Assembly (NCBI GenBank): GCA_022712835.1 | Contig: JAFLJU010000544.1 | Span: forward strand, 1 to 9,255 | Length of the DNA: 9,255 nucleotides | Direction of reading: 5' to 3' | DNA from: Desulfobacteraceae bacterium | GTDB taxonomy: Bacteria; Desulfobacterota; Desulfobacteria; Desulfobacterales; Desulfobacteraceae | Part shown: piece by piece, positions 1 to 6,328 of the stretch | How positions within the stretch are numbered: the first letter of the stretch is position 1 | How the letters are laid out: the number at the start of each line of letters is the position of its first letter | The notes under the pieces: generated by a model | Databases searched by the model: none | Told to the model about the DNA's origin: nothing | Seen by the model: the letters and a program-made list of their open reading frames with translations, nothing else | Program-made: the position numbers and the translations under genes

Positions 1-1
1 T

Positions 2-181
2 ATCGAAATATTAAAACTCCTTCCAAAAACAAATTGCCATGAATGTGGTCAGCCAACCTGCATGGTCTTTGCCACTCAAATTGCCGAAGGGGCCAAAAGT
101 GCATGTGACTGCCCGCAGATTGAATGTGATCAAAGTCAGAAGCTGAACACGTATATGAGCCAATTCAAATTTGATATTTAA
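2..181 (+). CDS. C-terminal part of a [4Fe-4S] domain protein (corrinoid/CODH gamma-type Fe-S motif), 5' truncated by window edge
   Basis: An open frame runs from the window edge to TAA at 179-181 and gives 59 residues. It contains LLPKTNCHECGQPTCMVFA followed by a later Cys, giving the spacing C-x2-C-x4-C-x16-C (residues 12, 15, 20 and 37 of the visible part). This is the signature of the small Fe-S domain (PF04060 type) in the gamma subunit of CO dehydrogenase/acetyl-CoA synthase, in corrinoid activation proteins and in many short proteins of anaerobes. Two further Cys (35 and 42) flank the fourth ligand. The domain binds a [4Fe-4S] cluster and usually serves electron transfer or corrinoid binding. 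No start codon or RBS is visible, so the rest of the gene must lie upstream, and whether this is a stand-alone domain or the tail of a larger enzyme cannot be decided. Confidence 0.8.
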   Translation: MEILKLLPKTNCHECGQPTCMVFATQIAEGAKSACDCPQIECDQSQKLNTYMSQFKFDI

Positions 182-272
182 TTTAACGCCCCCGCTTCAC
201 CGGGCGCAAAATGCGGAGCGAGGAACGAGCGTAACGTTTTGAGATCCGTGTGCAAGCGGTTGATATGTAATT
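182..272. other. GC-rich intergenic block with a weak hairpin, between convergent genes
   Basis: This spacer lies between the + strand Fe-S gene and the - strand thioesterase gene. It is clearly more GC-rich than its surroundings. CGCCC at 187-191 can pair with GGGCG at 202-206 around a 10-base loop, but no T-run follows, so it is a poor intrinsic terminator. The stretch GAGCGAGGAACGAGCGTAAC at about 217-236 looks like a short dispersed intergenic repeat, but a second copy is not present in the window. Confidence 0.3.
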
Positions 273-680
273 TTAAACAATCAATGCTTCACATTTAGCC
301 CTTATATTATTAGGCAAAATGCAACTTTTCCGTTTCATTCGATCAAGATGAACCCCTAATAATTCTGATGTTGAAACTTCCTTCTCTGTCTCTGTATTGT
401 ACATTATATGAAGAAAGCGAAGGGTTTTGTCTTTTACTTCCAAAATTTTGGATTTTATTACAAGCAAATCTCCTGCTATAACTTCAGATTTATACTTTGT
501 AATTTGTTCTAAAGCTGCCATTCCTCTTTGATTATCGTGAATATATTTGTTAGTAATTCCGACAGCTGAAAATAAATGCCACGTTGCTTCATCAAATTTT
601 GAAGTGTACCACTGCACATTCATATGATCCATGTGATCTATTTGATTTGGGTAAACTACGCCTCTATATGTTTCAATCAT
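273..680 (-). CDS. Hotdog-fold acyl-CoA thioesterase family protein
   Basis: The protein has 135 residues when started at the ATG at 680. This start is preceded by a good ribosome site (CAGGGAGAAGGATCT-ATG), so the 11 extra in-frame codons reaching 713 are probably not translated. The N-terminus YPNQIDHMDHMNVQWYTSKF matches the 4-hydroxybenzoyl-CoA/YbgC-type hotdog pattern (D near residue 15, then HMN and an aromatic before a helix ending FDEA). Length fits the usual 130-150 residues for a single hotdog domain. Members hydrolyse acyl-CoA thioesters in the cytoplasm as dimers or tetramers; the substrate cannot be inferred here. It stands alone on the - strand, with the ISAzo13 element inserted about 130 bp upstream of the start, which may have separated it from its original promoter or partners. 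Confidence 0.8.
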   Translation of the reverse strand: MIETYRGVVYPNQIDHMDHMNVQWYTSKFDEATWHLFSAVGITNKYIHDNQRGMAALEQITKYKSEVIAGDLLVIKSKILEVKDKTLRFLHIMYNTETEKEVSTSELLGVHLDRMKRKSCILPNNIRAKCEALIV

Positions 681-717
681 AGATCCTTCTCCCTGTTTTT
701 TACACATAACCAAAATC

Positions 718-741
718 TACGGCTTGGCCGTACATTTTTTT
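718..741 (+). terminator. Intrinsic terminator-like hairpin on + strand, no adjacent + strand gene
   Basis: TACGGC (718-723), loop TTG, GCCGTA (727-732), then CA and seven T (735-741). The hairpin-plus-T-run order reads as a Rho-independent terminator only on the + strand. No + strand gene ends nearby; the closest is the Fe-S gene ending at 181. On the - strand it falls in the leader of the thioesterase gene, without a U-run. Confidence 0.4.
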
Positions 742-808
742 GTTAGTATTTTAGATTCACCACGAACAGGTATTATTGTTTGGATTAATTTTTAAGCAAA
801 TCATGTAA

Positions 809-834
809 GGCACAAGATCAAATTAAAACCATCC
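809..834 (+). repeat. Left terminal inverted repeat of the ISAzo13-family element
   Basis: 26 bp starting GGCACAAGATCAAATTAAAA and ending CCATCC. It matches the complement of 2149-2174 at 23 of 26 positions; the three mismatches are adjacent, in the AT-rich middle. It is preceded by TAA (806-808). Confidence 0.88.
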
Positions 835-839
835 AACAC

Positions 840-1472
840 TCAATCGTCATAGCAGAGTATATCAACGGCCCATTTTTCAATTCCGTTTATCCTGTGGATT
901 GTTTTTTCTATTTTGTCCATCACTTTTTTTGTCAGCCGAACGCCCTTTTCATAATTTTTTGTAAAAAAATTAACGACAGGGTTTCGTCCATTCCACGTCA
1001 TTGTCCTGGCCAAGCCTAAAACTTTTTCAACGCTGTTGAGTAGCTCCCCATTCCAATGATTTTCCAGACGTCCCCAGACTCGCTCAATTGGGTTGTATTT
1101 GCTGTGATACGGTGGATAATAGGCTAAGCTGACATTTACAGAATATTTTTCTGAAAATTCGACCATGCGTTTCATGAACTGACTTCTCCGGCTGTTATTT
1201 TCTGGCCCATTATCCATGTTTAGCACCAGGGTATGTGGATTATATTTTTCCTTCATACTCGGCCACAAATGTTCAAGGGAATCCACAATGAAATCGGCTG
1301 TAACGAAACTCTCGGTGAAATAGAAAAAGGTTTCATCCGTTACCGGTATGGATATGCCAAAAAGCTTCAATATGGTATCCGGTTTAAAATCATGATCCCA
1401 TGCTCTAGGCCCATAACGATTATAGCCTCCTCGTGAGAATGGACCAACTTTTATTGTTGCCTTCGCATCCAT
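840..1472 (-). CDS. ISAzo13-family transposase, DDE catalytic half (frame 2 of a split gene)
   Basis: This frame holds the catalytic domain (Rhodopirellula-transposase DDE type, PF07592-like). First Asp is in LSMDAKATIKVG with SRGG following, second Asp in LVLNMDNGPENNSR, and Glu in HSKYNPIERVWGRLE. The first ATG at 1472 lies directly at the first catalytic Asp, and the same open frame extends upstream (residues IQETDDIFNYVHNINKLSDFDPGILRLS) to the A run, so the ATG is not a natural start. The half can only be active if fused to the N-terminal half by +1 ribosomal frameshifting, by RNA polymerase slippage on the nine A, or if the extra A is an error. The gene stops 6 bp inside the left inverted repeat. 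Confidence 0.8.
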   Translation of the reverse strand: MDAKATIKVGPFSRGGYNRYGPRAWDHDFKPDTILKLFGISIPVTDETFFYFTESFVTADFIVDSLEHLWPSMKEKYNPHTLVLNMDNGPENNSRRSQFMKRMVEFSEKYSVNVSLAYYPPYHSKYNPIERVWGRLENHWNGELLNSVEKVLGLARTMTWNGRNPVVNFFTKNYEKGVRLTKKVMDKIEKTIHRINGIEKWAVDILCYDD

Positions 1473-1539
1473 TGATAGTCTTAATATCCCTGGGTCAAAA
1501 TCTGATAACTTATTTATATTATGAACATAATTAAATATG

Positions 1540-2070
1540 TCATCTGTTTCCTGGATTTTTTTTTGGTTTACACTTGGCTGTTTTTTTCAATCGATACCCC
1601 AATTGGTTCATCTTCCTGTTGATCGTAACTACAGAAGGAATTTCATCCGCTGAGTACCCCTTATATTCGACCAGTCGATTGTGAACTTCTTTAGCCGTTA
1701 TCGGCGAATACAATTGGGTGGATTTGAATGTCGGATCTGTCTGGCAAATGGGTTCGACAATACTTTTAATATCTTCAAGCAACGAAGGTAACTTGGATTC
1801 TGACGGCTTGCGTCCTCTTCCAGAAAAATTATCAACACAGATGATCCCTGTTTTTAGCTCTTTCATGCCCTTTCGGATAGTCCCTCGTTCCCAACCCAGT
1901 TCATTTTGGGCTCGTCTCTGACCTCCGTTTCCCATGAGAGAAACGACACGAGCCATAAATTGTCTTCTTTCTGTCCCTTTTAATCCAGCCCGTGTTTTGT
2001 TTAAAAAGGATTTCAATTCCGGGGTTATATTTAACAGATGCTCTTGCTGCATTTCTATATGGTCATTCAT
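1540..2070 (-). CDS. ISAzo13-family transposase, N-terminal half (frame 1 of a split gene)
   Basis: The likely start is the ATG at 2070 (MNDHIEMQQEHL), preceded by AGAGAGGG about nine bases upstream; in-frame codons further upstream run into the right inverted repeat and are unlikely to be native. The product carries the N-terminal DNA-binding part of the family: a helical segment TERRQFMARVVSLMGNGGQ, then AQNELGWERGTIRKGMKEL (helix-turn-helix like), then SGRGRKPSE and a region ending RLKKTAKCKPKK. The frame then reads NPGNR-stop, whereas the expected IPETDDIF continues in another frame. Translation and homology-like continuity both break at the run of nine A (plus-strand 1556-1564). Deleting one A joins both halves into a 409-residue protein, about normal for the family. 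Confidence 0.8.
   Translation of the reverse strand: MNDHIEMQQEHLLNITPELKSFLNKTRAGLKGTERRQFMARVVSLMGNGGQRRAQNELGWERGTIRKGMKELKTGIICVDNFSGRGRKPSESKLPSLLEDIKSIVEPICQTDPTFKSTQLYSPITAKEVHNRLVEYKGYSADEIPSVVTINRKMNQLGYRLKKTAKCKPKKNPGNR
1556..1564 (-). other. Run of nine A (transposase sense strand) at the frame switch of the ISAzo13 transposase
   Basis: Upstream frame reads CCA AAA AAA AAT CCA and stops 12 bases on; the downstream frame needs AAA AAA ATC CAG. A net loss of one base, or gain of two, restores the reading frame. Homopolymeric A runs of this length are known sites of RNA polymerase slippage, used by several IS families to make the active transposase; they are also frequent mutation and sequencing-error sites. 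Confidence 0.6.
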
Positions 2071-2148
2071 GAAAAAAATCCCTCTCTTATAATTTTCCAT
2101 GACTACCATACATATATCAGGCTCGATTGTATACAATTTCATACCGCA

Positions 2149-2174
2149 GGATGGTTTATTTTTGATCTTGTGCC
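2149..2174 (-). repeat. Right terminal inverted repeat of the ISAzo13-family element
   Basis: Reverse complement of the left repeat, with the outer end GTGCC at 2170-2174 followed by TAA (2175-2177), the second copy of the presumed target duplication. Confidence 0.88.
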
Positions 2175-2204
2175 TAACTTCGAAATCATTTTTATGGAGA
2201 AGGT

Positions 2205-2501
2205 TCAACTTGAAGCTAAGGAACCATTCAAATATTTATGTACAAGACTGGAAATAAGTGTTTGGTAAGGTATACCTTCTTCAATGGCCTTTATCTGGAT
2301 TTGATGATAGTCCTTTTGAGTAAGGCGAAGATTTATACGCTTATCTTTTTTCAAGGTATTTCGAGCAGCAGCAACTGCCTTTTCTTTTTCTTGGTCGATA
2401 TTTCTAACAGGCTGCCACTCATCGTTTTCAATTGAACTCATCAAGTCTTTTTCTTCCTGATCAATTGGTTTAAAAGCCTTTTTGCTTATTTTTTTCATCA
2501 T
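2205..2501 (-). CDS. CopG/BrnA-like ribbon-helix-helix antitoxin
   Basis: 98 residues. The N-terminus KPIDQEEKDLMSSIENDEW resembles the leader of PF12441-type CopG antitoxins. The C-terminal part INLRLTQKDYHQIQIKAIEEGIPYQTLISSLVHKYLNG (about 56-93) is a ribbon-helix-helix: a basic beta strand for DNA contact followed by two helices. The start ATG overlaps the stop of the upstream toxin gene in an ATGA arrangement, so the two are translationally coupled. A second ATG follows immediately and sits better behind the AAAGGGGGA ribosome site; either could be used. Expected role: neutralise the toxin by direct binding and repress the shared promoter. The gene is intact; the neighbouring IS landed just after its stop codon. 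Confidence 0.82.
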   Translation of the reverse strand: MMKKISKKAFKPIDQEEKDLMSSIENDEWQPVRNIDQEKEKAVAAARNTLKKDKRINLRLTQKDYHQIQIKAIEEGIPYQTLISSLVHKYLNGSLASS

Positions 2502-2767
2502 TCCCCCTTTAAACCGTATCGTTTTGTGTATTTCCGGCTTGGAAAGGCCGTTTTAAGAAATATTTCTTTATCATTTTCTACGAAAGGTACAATATAAGCA
2601 TAATTCTCAATTTCCAGAATATAAATATTTTGATTCGGCCGTCCTGGATTTTTCTCAATTCCAATTATATGTCCTGATTCAATCAGAAAAGCAATTTCCT
2701 CAAATGAAATTCCGCGCTCACGCTTCAAAATTTCATTCTTATCAGAATTCCAATTCAAATATTTCAT
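2498..2767 (-). CDS. BrnT-like toxin of a type II toxin-antitoxin system
   Basis: 89 residues from the ATG at 2767 (MKYLNWNSDKN); an upstream in-frame TTG at 2773 is a weaker choice. The sequence FNW/LNWN-type opening, RGISFEEIAFLIESG, the central strand NIYILEIENYAYIVPFV and the closing EIFLKTAFPSRKYTKRY follow the BrnT toxin family (PF04365), compact RNase-like toxins of about 90 residues that block translation. Toxin-first order with a 4-bp overlap into a CopG-type antitoxin is the usual brnT/brnA layout. A strong sigma-70 type promoter lies immediately upstream and would give a nearly leaderless short 5' end; no clear Shine-Dalgarno is seen, which would keep toxin synthesis low. Confidence 0.8.
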   Translation of the reverse strand: MKYLNWNSDKNEILKRERGISFEEIAFLIESGHIIGIEKNPGRPNQNIYILEIENYAYIVPFVENDKEIFLKTAFPSRKYTKRYGLKGE

Positions 2768-2773
2768 AAGCAA

Positions 2774-2802
2774 AATATATACTTGTGTCTGCCTTTTGTC
2801 AA
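2774..2802 (-). promoter_or_regulatory. Sigma-70-type promoter of the toxin-antitoxin operon
   Basis: On the - strand TTGACA (2802-2797), a spacer of exactly 17 bases, then TATATT (2779-2774). The toxin ATG is 6 bases beyond the -10 box, so transcription would begin close to or inside the first codons; initiation at a start further in, or the TTG/ATG choice, may therefore be affected. The short transcript leader explains the missing ribosome site. The antitoxin presumably represses here. Confidence 0.65.
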
Positions 2803-2832
2803 TATTTCATCACATATTTAATTTGCCTTAAT

Positions 2833-4239
2833 CTATCGCCATTTTGAGTTTTTACAATTATTGCTTTCCGTGAATACTGGCTCAACAAGTTCTTTGCCCC
2901 ATATTTTATTGCCCGCTCTTTTGGGATTTTTTTTGTAATTCTCATTTCTTTCCTCAAAATAGCGGTCAATTGCATTTTTGCAATCATCGACCGAGCGGTA
3001 ATCGCTATTATGTATGATTGCTCTTGCCATACCACTAAATACAGACTCGATTACATTAAGAAATTGAGCACAGGATGGAAGGGGAGCTAATTTTATAAGT
3101 GGAGTATTGAATTTATTTCTGCGTTCCTGACCATTGGCCTTTTTAACATTCTCATAAAGTGCTTTTGATGCATGCCACGATGCTGCATCCCAGGAGAGAT
3201 AGAGACACTCTTCGTTATTATATTTTCCCAAAAGCAAATCTAATAATTTAATCATCTCCGCAGTATTTTTGCTTGTGGAGTAAAAATGCGTTATTTGATT
3301 TGTTGATAGCTCCAGTGCTGCAGTTATGATCAAGGTTCCTTTACTCTTTTGCCATTGCGGATACGTTCGTTCTTTTCCGTTTGCAACTAATGACCTACCA
3401 CCTTGTGTTTTCACAGCAAATGGACCAAATTCGTCAATAGAAAAAAATTTCTCCTTTGATTTCAATGACTGCAGTATCTTTGTTATCTTTGTTAATTTTT
3501 CTCTGTACAAAGGATCGGTACTTGTAAGGACTTTTTTTGCTTTACGTACTTGATAACCAGCATTTCGTATTATTTTTCTGATATTAACTATGGCTATTGG
3601 AAGACCTTTTTTCGACATTATGCTATGGATATCTTCCATTTTCCAAGAAGTTCTATTTATCCCATGCAATAATGGAGGTCCATGTAATATTTTGAAAACT
3701 TCATTTTTGTATTTTGGGTTCTCAAATTTTTTTATTTCTTTCCTTGATATATCCAGCAACCTATCAACCCCTCCTGACTCAAATTTCCGAATATACGAAT
3801 TTATGGTTGCCCTGTTTTTAAGCAAGGTTTGAGAAATATAATAACAGGGGATGCCTCTTAAATACCCAAAAATTGTAACTGCCCGGTTTCTATATTTTAG
3901 AGATTTGAAATGGATACAAGAGTTTAATGAAATTATATCTTTTTCAGAAAGCACATGGCCGTAAGCTTTTTTTAATTCAGTTAGTGCAATTTTCCCTTGC
4001 AGCAGAAGAAGTATCAAATTTTTCGTAGATTCAACTATTTTGTTGGTTTTTCGCCAAGATTCAATTCTGCGTTGGAATGTCCGTAGTAAATTGTCTTTAA
4101 ATTTACCCGGATACAAAACTTGAAATTCACAAAACAATTGTTTCCCGCACAAGAATGGATTTTCTTGTAGTCTTCTCTGAATTTCTTCATTTATATCAGA
4201 GAAGGGATCTCGTCTTGTCCTCCAAGATCTGTTTGTCAT
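2833..4239 (-). CDS. Composite transposase: IS21-type N-terminal module with IS630-type DDE domain
   Basis: 468 residues. Residues 1-65 (SWRTRRDPFSDI, then LYPGKFKDNLLRTFQRRIESWR) strongly resemble the DNA-binding region of IS21-type IstA proteins (WRTRxDPF...YPG.F.D..LRTLQRR...WR). Residues 118-163 form a helix-turn-helix (RNRAVTIFGYLRG...TINSYIRKFESGGVDRLLD) and about 193-255 match the IS630 pre-catalytic helical region. The DDE_3-like core has D269 (FFSIDEFGPFAVK), D351 (LYLSWDAASWHASKAL) and E398 (AQFLNVIESVFSGMARAI). IS630 enzymes are usually about 340-360 residues, so the extra length is the N-terminal module. The ATG follows AGAAGAGAAGA. The gene starts 18 bp after the 117-residue gene on the same strand, so they are probably co-transcribed. 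No convincing terminal inverted repeats were found around the pair. Confidence 0.75.
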   Translation of the reverse strand: MTNRSWRTRRDPFSDINEEIQRRLQENPFLCGKQLFCEFQVLYPGKFKDNLLRTFQRRIESWRKTNKIVESTKNLILLLLQGKIALTELKKAYGHVLSEKDIISLNSCIHFKSLKYRNRAVTIFGYLRGIPCYYISQTLLKNRATINSYIRKFESGGVDRLLDISRKEIKKFENPKYKNEVFKILHGPPLLHGINRTSWKMEDIHSIMSKKGLPIAIVNIRKIIRNAGYQVRKAKKVLTSTDPLYREKLTKITKILQSLKSKEKFFSIDEFGPFAVKTQGGRSLVANGKERTYPQWQKSKGTLIITAALELSTNQITHFYSTSKNTAEMIKLLDLLLGKYNNEECLYLSWDAASWHASKALYENVKKANGQERRNKFNTPLIKLAPLPSCAQFLNVIESVFSGMARAIIHNSDYRSVDDCKNAIDRYFEERNENYKKNPKRAGNKIWGKELVEPVFTESNNCKNSKWR

Positions 4240-4257
4240 TCTTCTCTTCTTAGCTTG

Positions 4258-4611
4258 CTATAAGCTTTTGTTATCAATTTTAACCGTTAAAAATTTCCCC
4301 TTAAATTTTTCATTATCAAAATCAGGATTTTCTAGCAGCATACCAATTTCTTTGCCTAAAGGATAGAATCGTGAATACGACTCTTTGTCAAAGGCATATT
4401 TGCCTCCATGACGCATGCTTTCAACAATCTTTCCAAAGCGGGTCTTTTTAATAGTAACCTGATATTTATTATTTATGTCGATTTCTGCGATATAATCTTT
4501 TATTGCCATTTCTGAACCAGCGACTACACACGCATCGACATCGGTACATATCACATTGGTCCTCGATGTGATCGCTATAAATCCTATAACTTTGGTATTA
4601 CGTATTGCCAT
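4258..4611 (-). CDS. Unrecognised 117-residue protein, partner gene of the composite transposase
   Basis: I do not recognise this family. The start at 4611 follows AAAGGATTGAT-ATG, a good ribosome site. The protein looks soluble and mixed alpha/beta: an N-terminal hydrophobic strand VIGFIAITSRTNVICTD, two more strands (DYIAEIDINNKYQVTIKKTRF), a basic middle (GKIVESMRHGGKYAFDKESYSRFY) and a charged end rich in Asp and Lys (LENPDFDNEKFKGKFLTVKI). There is no signal peptide, membrane helix, Cys cluster or catalytic motif I can name. It lies directly upstream of, and in the same direction as, the transposase gene with 18 bp between them, which suggests an accessory role in transposition (like IstB with IstA in position only) or a passenger. 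Two-gene co-occurrence across genomes would decide. Confidence 0.55.
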   Translation of the reverse strand: MAIRNTKVIGFIAITSRTNVICTDVDACVVAGSEMAIKDYIAEIDINNKYQVTIKKTRFGKIVESMRHGGKYAFDKESYSRFYPLGKEIGMLLENPDFDNEKFKGKFLTVKIDNKSL

Positions 4612-4683
4612 ATCAATCCTTTTGATTATTTCATCATAACTTTAACCCCCAAAATCAACGGCTCGCCTGAGTGCATTTTGATT
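4612..4683. other. Short non-coding segment; probable 5' exon flank of the group II intron
   Basis: The 72 bp between the start of the 117-residue gene and the intron. On the - strand it must hold that gene's promoter, but no well-spaced -35/-10 pair is clear. The last bases (GTGCATTTTGATT) are the sequence into which the intron inserted and should contain its exon-binding complement. The intron therefore inserted upstream of, and antisense to, the transposase unit. Confidence 0.35.
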
Positions 4684-5189
4684 GTGTGTGCCGGGCACGG
4701 CACATGTTCTTAAGGGTGAGCCTATGATTTCCGTATTTGGAAGTCAAGGCAAGTCCCAAACCCAGCCTGGTGGAGGCGAAGGGTATAGCGGTATGGCAAC
4801 AGGGTACCGGTGACTGTGCTTCGAAAGGAAGCCGCCCTGCCGAGGCAGGGTACCGCGAAGGTACGGGGTGACGTACAGAAATCGGGTATAAGGCGTCCAC
4901 GCCGGGACGAGTCTGCACAACAAGACGAAGTCCTCTATCCATCTTAAGGTGTGTCCGTAAACCCGGCATTCACGTACCGAAAGACATGTGTTTACCCCGG
5001 GAGGTCTCTCATGTGCCACCGGATGCTGCGTGCGGCAGAAAATGGCTGAGGGCAGGGTGACCTGCTTTGATCGCATGAGAGAAGTCAGCAGAGGGCATAG
5101 TAACCGCAGGAAAACGAGCCGTGAATAACACACGGAGGACTCACCCCGGTGAAGGCCCGAACGGTGCCCGGACCAAGTGGTTCGGGTAA
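4684..5189 (+). ncRNA. Group II intron ribozyme, 5' domains (I-III and start of IV)
   Basis: The segment opens GTGTGTGCCGGGCACGGC and contains several strong hairpins, for example CCCTGCC (4835-4841) with GGCAGGG (4844-4850). Near its 3' part it has AGAAGTCAGCAGAGGGCATA (about 5079-5098), a stretch very typical of bacterial group II introns just upstream of the ORF. Only the 5' domains are present; domain V, which carries the catalytic triad, is missing, so the RNA cannot self-splice in cis. The subclass looks bacterial (class D-like), but I could not fold it to confirm. Confidence 0.75.
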
Positions 5190-6239
5190 ATGAAAACGAT
5201 TATTAGGAGCTTATTACTTATGGTTATAATGCAGCAGCCGCCTGAAATAACTGTAGCGTATCTGTTCACCGAACATCTGGCAAAAGGCCCCAGGCTCATG
5301 GAAATGATCCTTGAGAGGGGAAATATGTTTAAAGCATTAGCACGGGTTCGTGGCAATAAAGGGGCACCCGGTGTCGACAAGATGACCGTTGACCAACTAC
5401 CGGGATACCTTAAACGCCATTGGCCTAAAGTCAGGGAAGACCTGTTAAACGGCAGTTACAAGCCATCCCCGGTCAGGAGGAAAGAAATTCCAAAACCGGG
5501 GGGAGGCGTAAGATTGCTTGGAATTCCCACAGTTCTGGACCGTCTGATCCAGCAGGCAATAGCCCAGGTTTTTCAGGAGATATGGGATCCCACCTTTTCG
5601 AATTCAAGTTTTGGATTCAGGCCGGGAAAATCCCCGCATAAAGCGATCTTCAGGGCCAGGCATCATCTGGCTTCAGGGTATGGATATACCGTTGACAGGG
5701 TGAACCACGACCGATTGATGAGCAGACTGGCTGTCAGGATAAAAGATAAACGTGTTTTAAAGTTAATCCGGAAATACCTGACAGCCGGAACAATGATCGA
5801 CGGTCTTGTGACGTTTTCAACTGAGGGTACTCCCCAAGGTGGTCCGCTCTCTCCGTTACTTTCCAACATCGTTCTGGATGAACTGGATAAGGAGCTGGAG
5901 AAAAGAGGTCTGCGTTTTGTCAGGTATGCCGATGACTTTGTCATATATCTTAAAAGCAAGAAAGCTGCCAACAGGGTTATGGAAAGTATTACACATTTCA
6001 TTACTGCAAAGCTGAAGCTCAAGGTGAACGAAGAGAAAAGCACCGTCGGAAATGCATGGCGGAGCAAATTCTTAGGGTTTTCCTTTTACAAAAGGGATGG
6101 TCAACCTAAAATCCGGATTCACCAGAAAGCGATTAACCGTTTTAAGGAGAGGGTCCGGGAGTTGACCCAGCGCAGCAGCGGTAAAAGCCTGTCACAGGTA
6201 ATTTACAATCTGAACCTGTACCTGAAAGGATGGTGGAAC
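4684..6239 (+). mobile_element. Group II intron, 3'-truncated (domains I-III plus part of the domain IV ORF)
   Basis: The 5' end is GTGTG (starting at 4684, or at 4686 by the overlapping repeat), the group II boundary motif. About 500 bases of GC-rich, heavily paired sequence follow, and then a reverse transcriptase/maturase frame. After the maturase motif GWWN at 6239 the sequence switches to the end of the IS1111-type element. Nothing resembling domain V, domain VI or the maturase C-terminus appears in the rest of the window. The intron can no longer splice or move by itself. Its GC content is visibly higher than that of the flanking genes, consistent with horizontal arrival. Confidence 0.85.
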
Positions 6240-6242
6240 TGA
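5190..6242 (+). pseudogene. ltrA: Group II intron reverse transcriptase/maturase, inactivated (motif A deletion and C-terminal truncation)
   Basis: 350 residues, against about 420-460 in intact relatives. Present: RT-0 region (RGNKGAPGVDKMTV), RKEIPKPGGGVRLLGIPTVLDRLIQQAIAQ, FGFRPGKSPHKAI, TPQGGPLSPLLSNIVLDELD, YADD at 246-249, KFLGFSF and the beginning of maturase domain X. Missing: in intact enzymes YTVD is followed by D-x-DLEKFFDRVNHDRL, but here it reads YTVDRVNHDRL. About eight codons with a catalytic Asp of motif A are absent at about 5693/5694, an in-frame loss. The protein then ends at GWWN, where the IS1111-type element begins and supplies TGA (6240-6242); the rest of domain X and the DNA-binding/endonuclease parts are gone. 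Start may be 5190 or the ATG at 5220, which has AGGAG ten bases upstream. Reverse transcription is very unlikely. Confidence 0.88.
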
Positions 6243-6254
6243 TATGGTTGACAC
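6243..6254 (+). repeat. Subterminal inverted repeat, transposase-distal (right) end of the IS1111-type element
   Basis: TATGGTTGACAC, perfect inverse match to 7974-7985. It begins three to four bases from the break in the maturase frame. Confidence 0.85.
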
Positions 6255-6328
6255 TTGTCAAGAGAAAATAATATTCCCTGCCTCTTTTTTTTATCTGTCA
6301 AATTAAAGAAAATCTTATTCCTTTTAAA

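Larger units (their letters stand above)
809..2174 (-). mobile_element. Complete ISAzo13-family insertion sequence (1366 bp) with TIRs and TAA target duplication
   Basis: The element is delimited by 26-bp inverted repeats beginning GGCACAAGATCAAA and ending AAACCATCC on the inner side (809-834 and the complement of 2149-2174, 23 of 26 matching). TAA directly abuts both ends (806-808 and 2175-2177) and is the likely 3-bp target duplication. Inside lies one transposase gene on the - strand, split by a frameshift. The 1.37-kb size suits a single-ORF IS of this kind. The insertion sits 27 bp beyond the antitoxin stop codon, so it left the toxin-antitoxin pair intact. Intact ends and clean duplication suggest a fairly recent insertion. 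Family assignment comes from transposase motifs, not from a database match. Confidence 0.88.

Noticed and set aside
1233..3832. Several + strand open frames of 65-80 codons (for example 1233-1436, 1718-1921, 2038-2268, 3326-3553, 3590-3832)
   Set aside because: They lie antisense to well-supported transposase and antitoxin genes, lack ribosome sites and resemble no family.
2774..4683. Terminal inverted repeats of a standard IS630 element around the composite transposase
   Set aside because: Inspection of both flanks gave only direct, not inverted, similarity and no clear TA duplication.
4655..5380. Open frames on the - strand across the intron RNA (4655-4969, 4744-5133, 5141-5380)
   Set aside because: Low-complexity products rich in Pro, Arg and Ser from a structured, GC-rich ribozyme region; group II intron RNA explains the sequence.
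5663..6067. - strand frame of 134 codons
   Set aside because: It is antisense to the reverse transcriptase; its hydrophobic product is a shadow of that gene.
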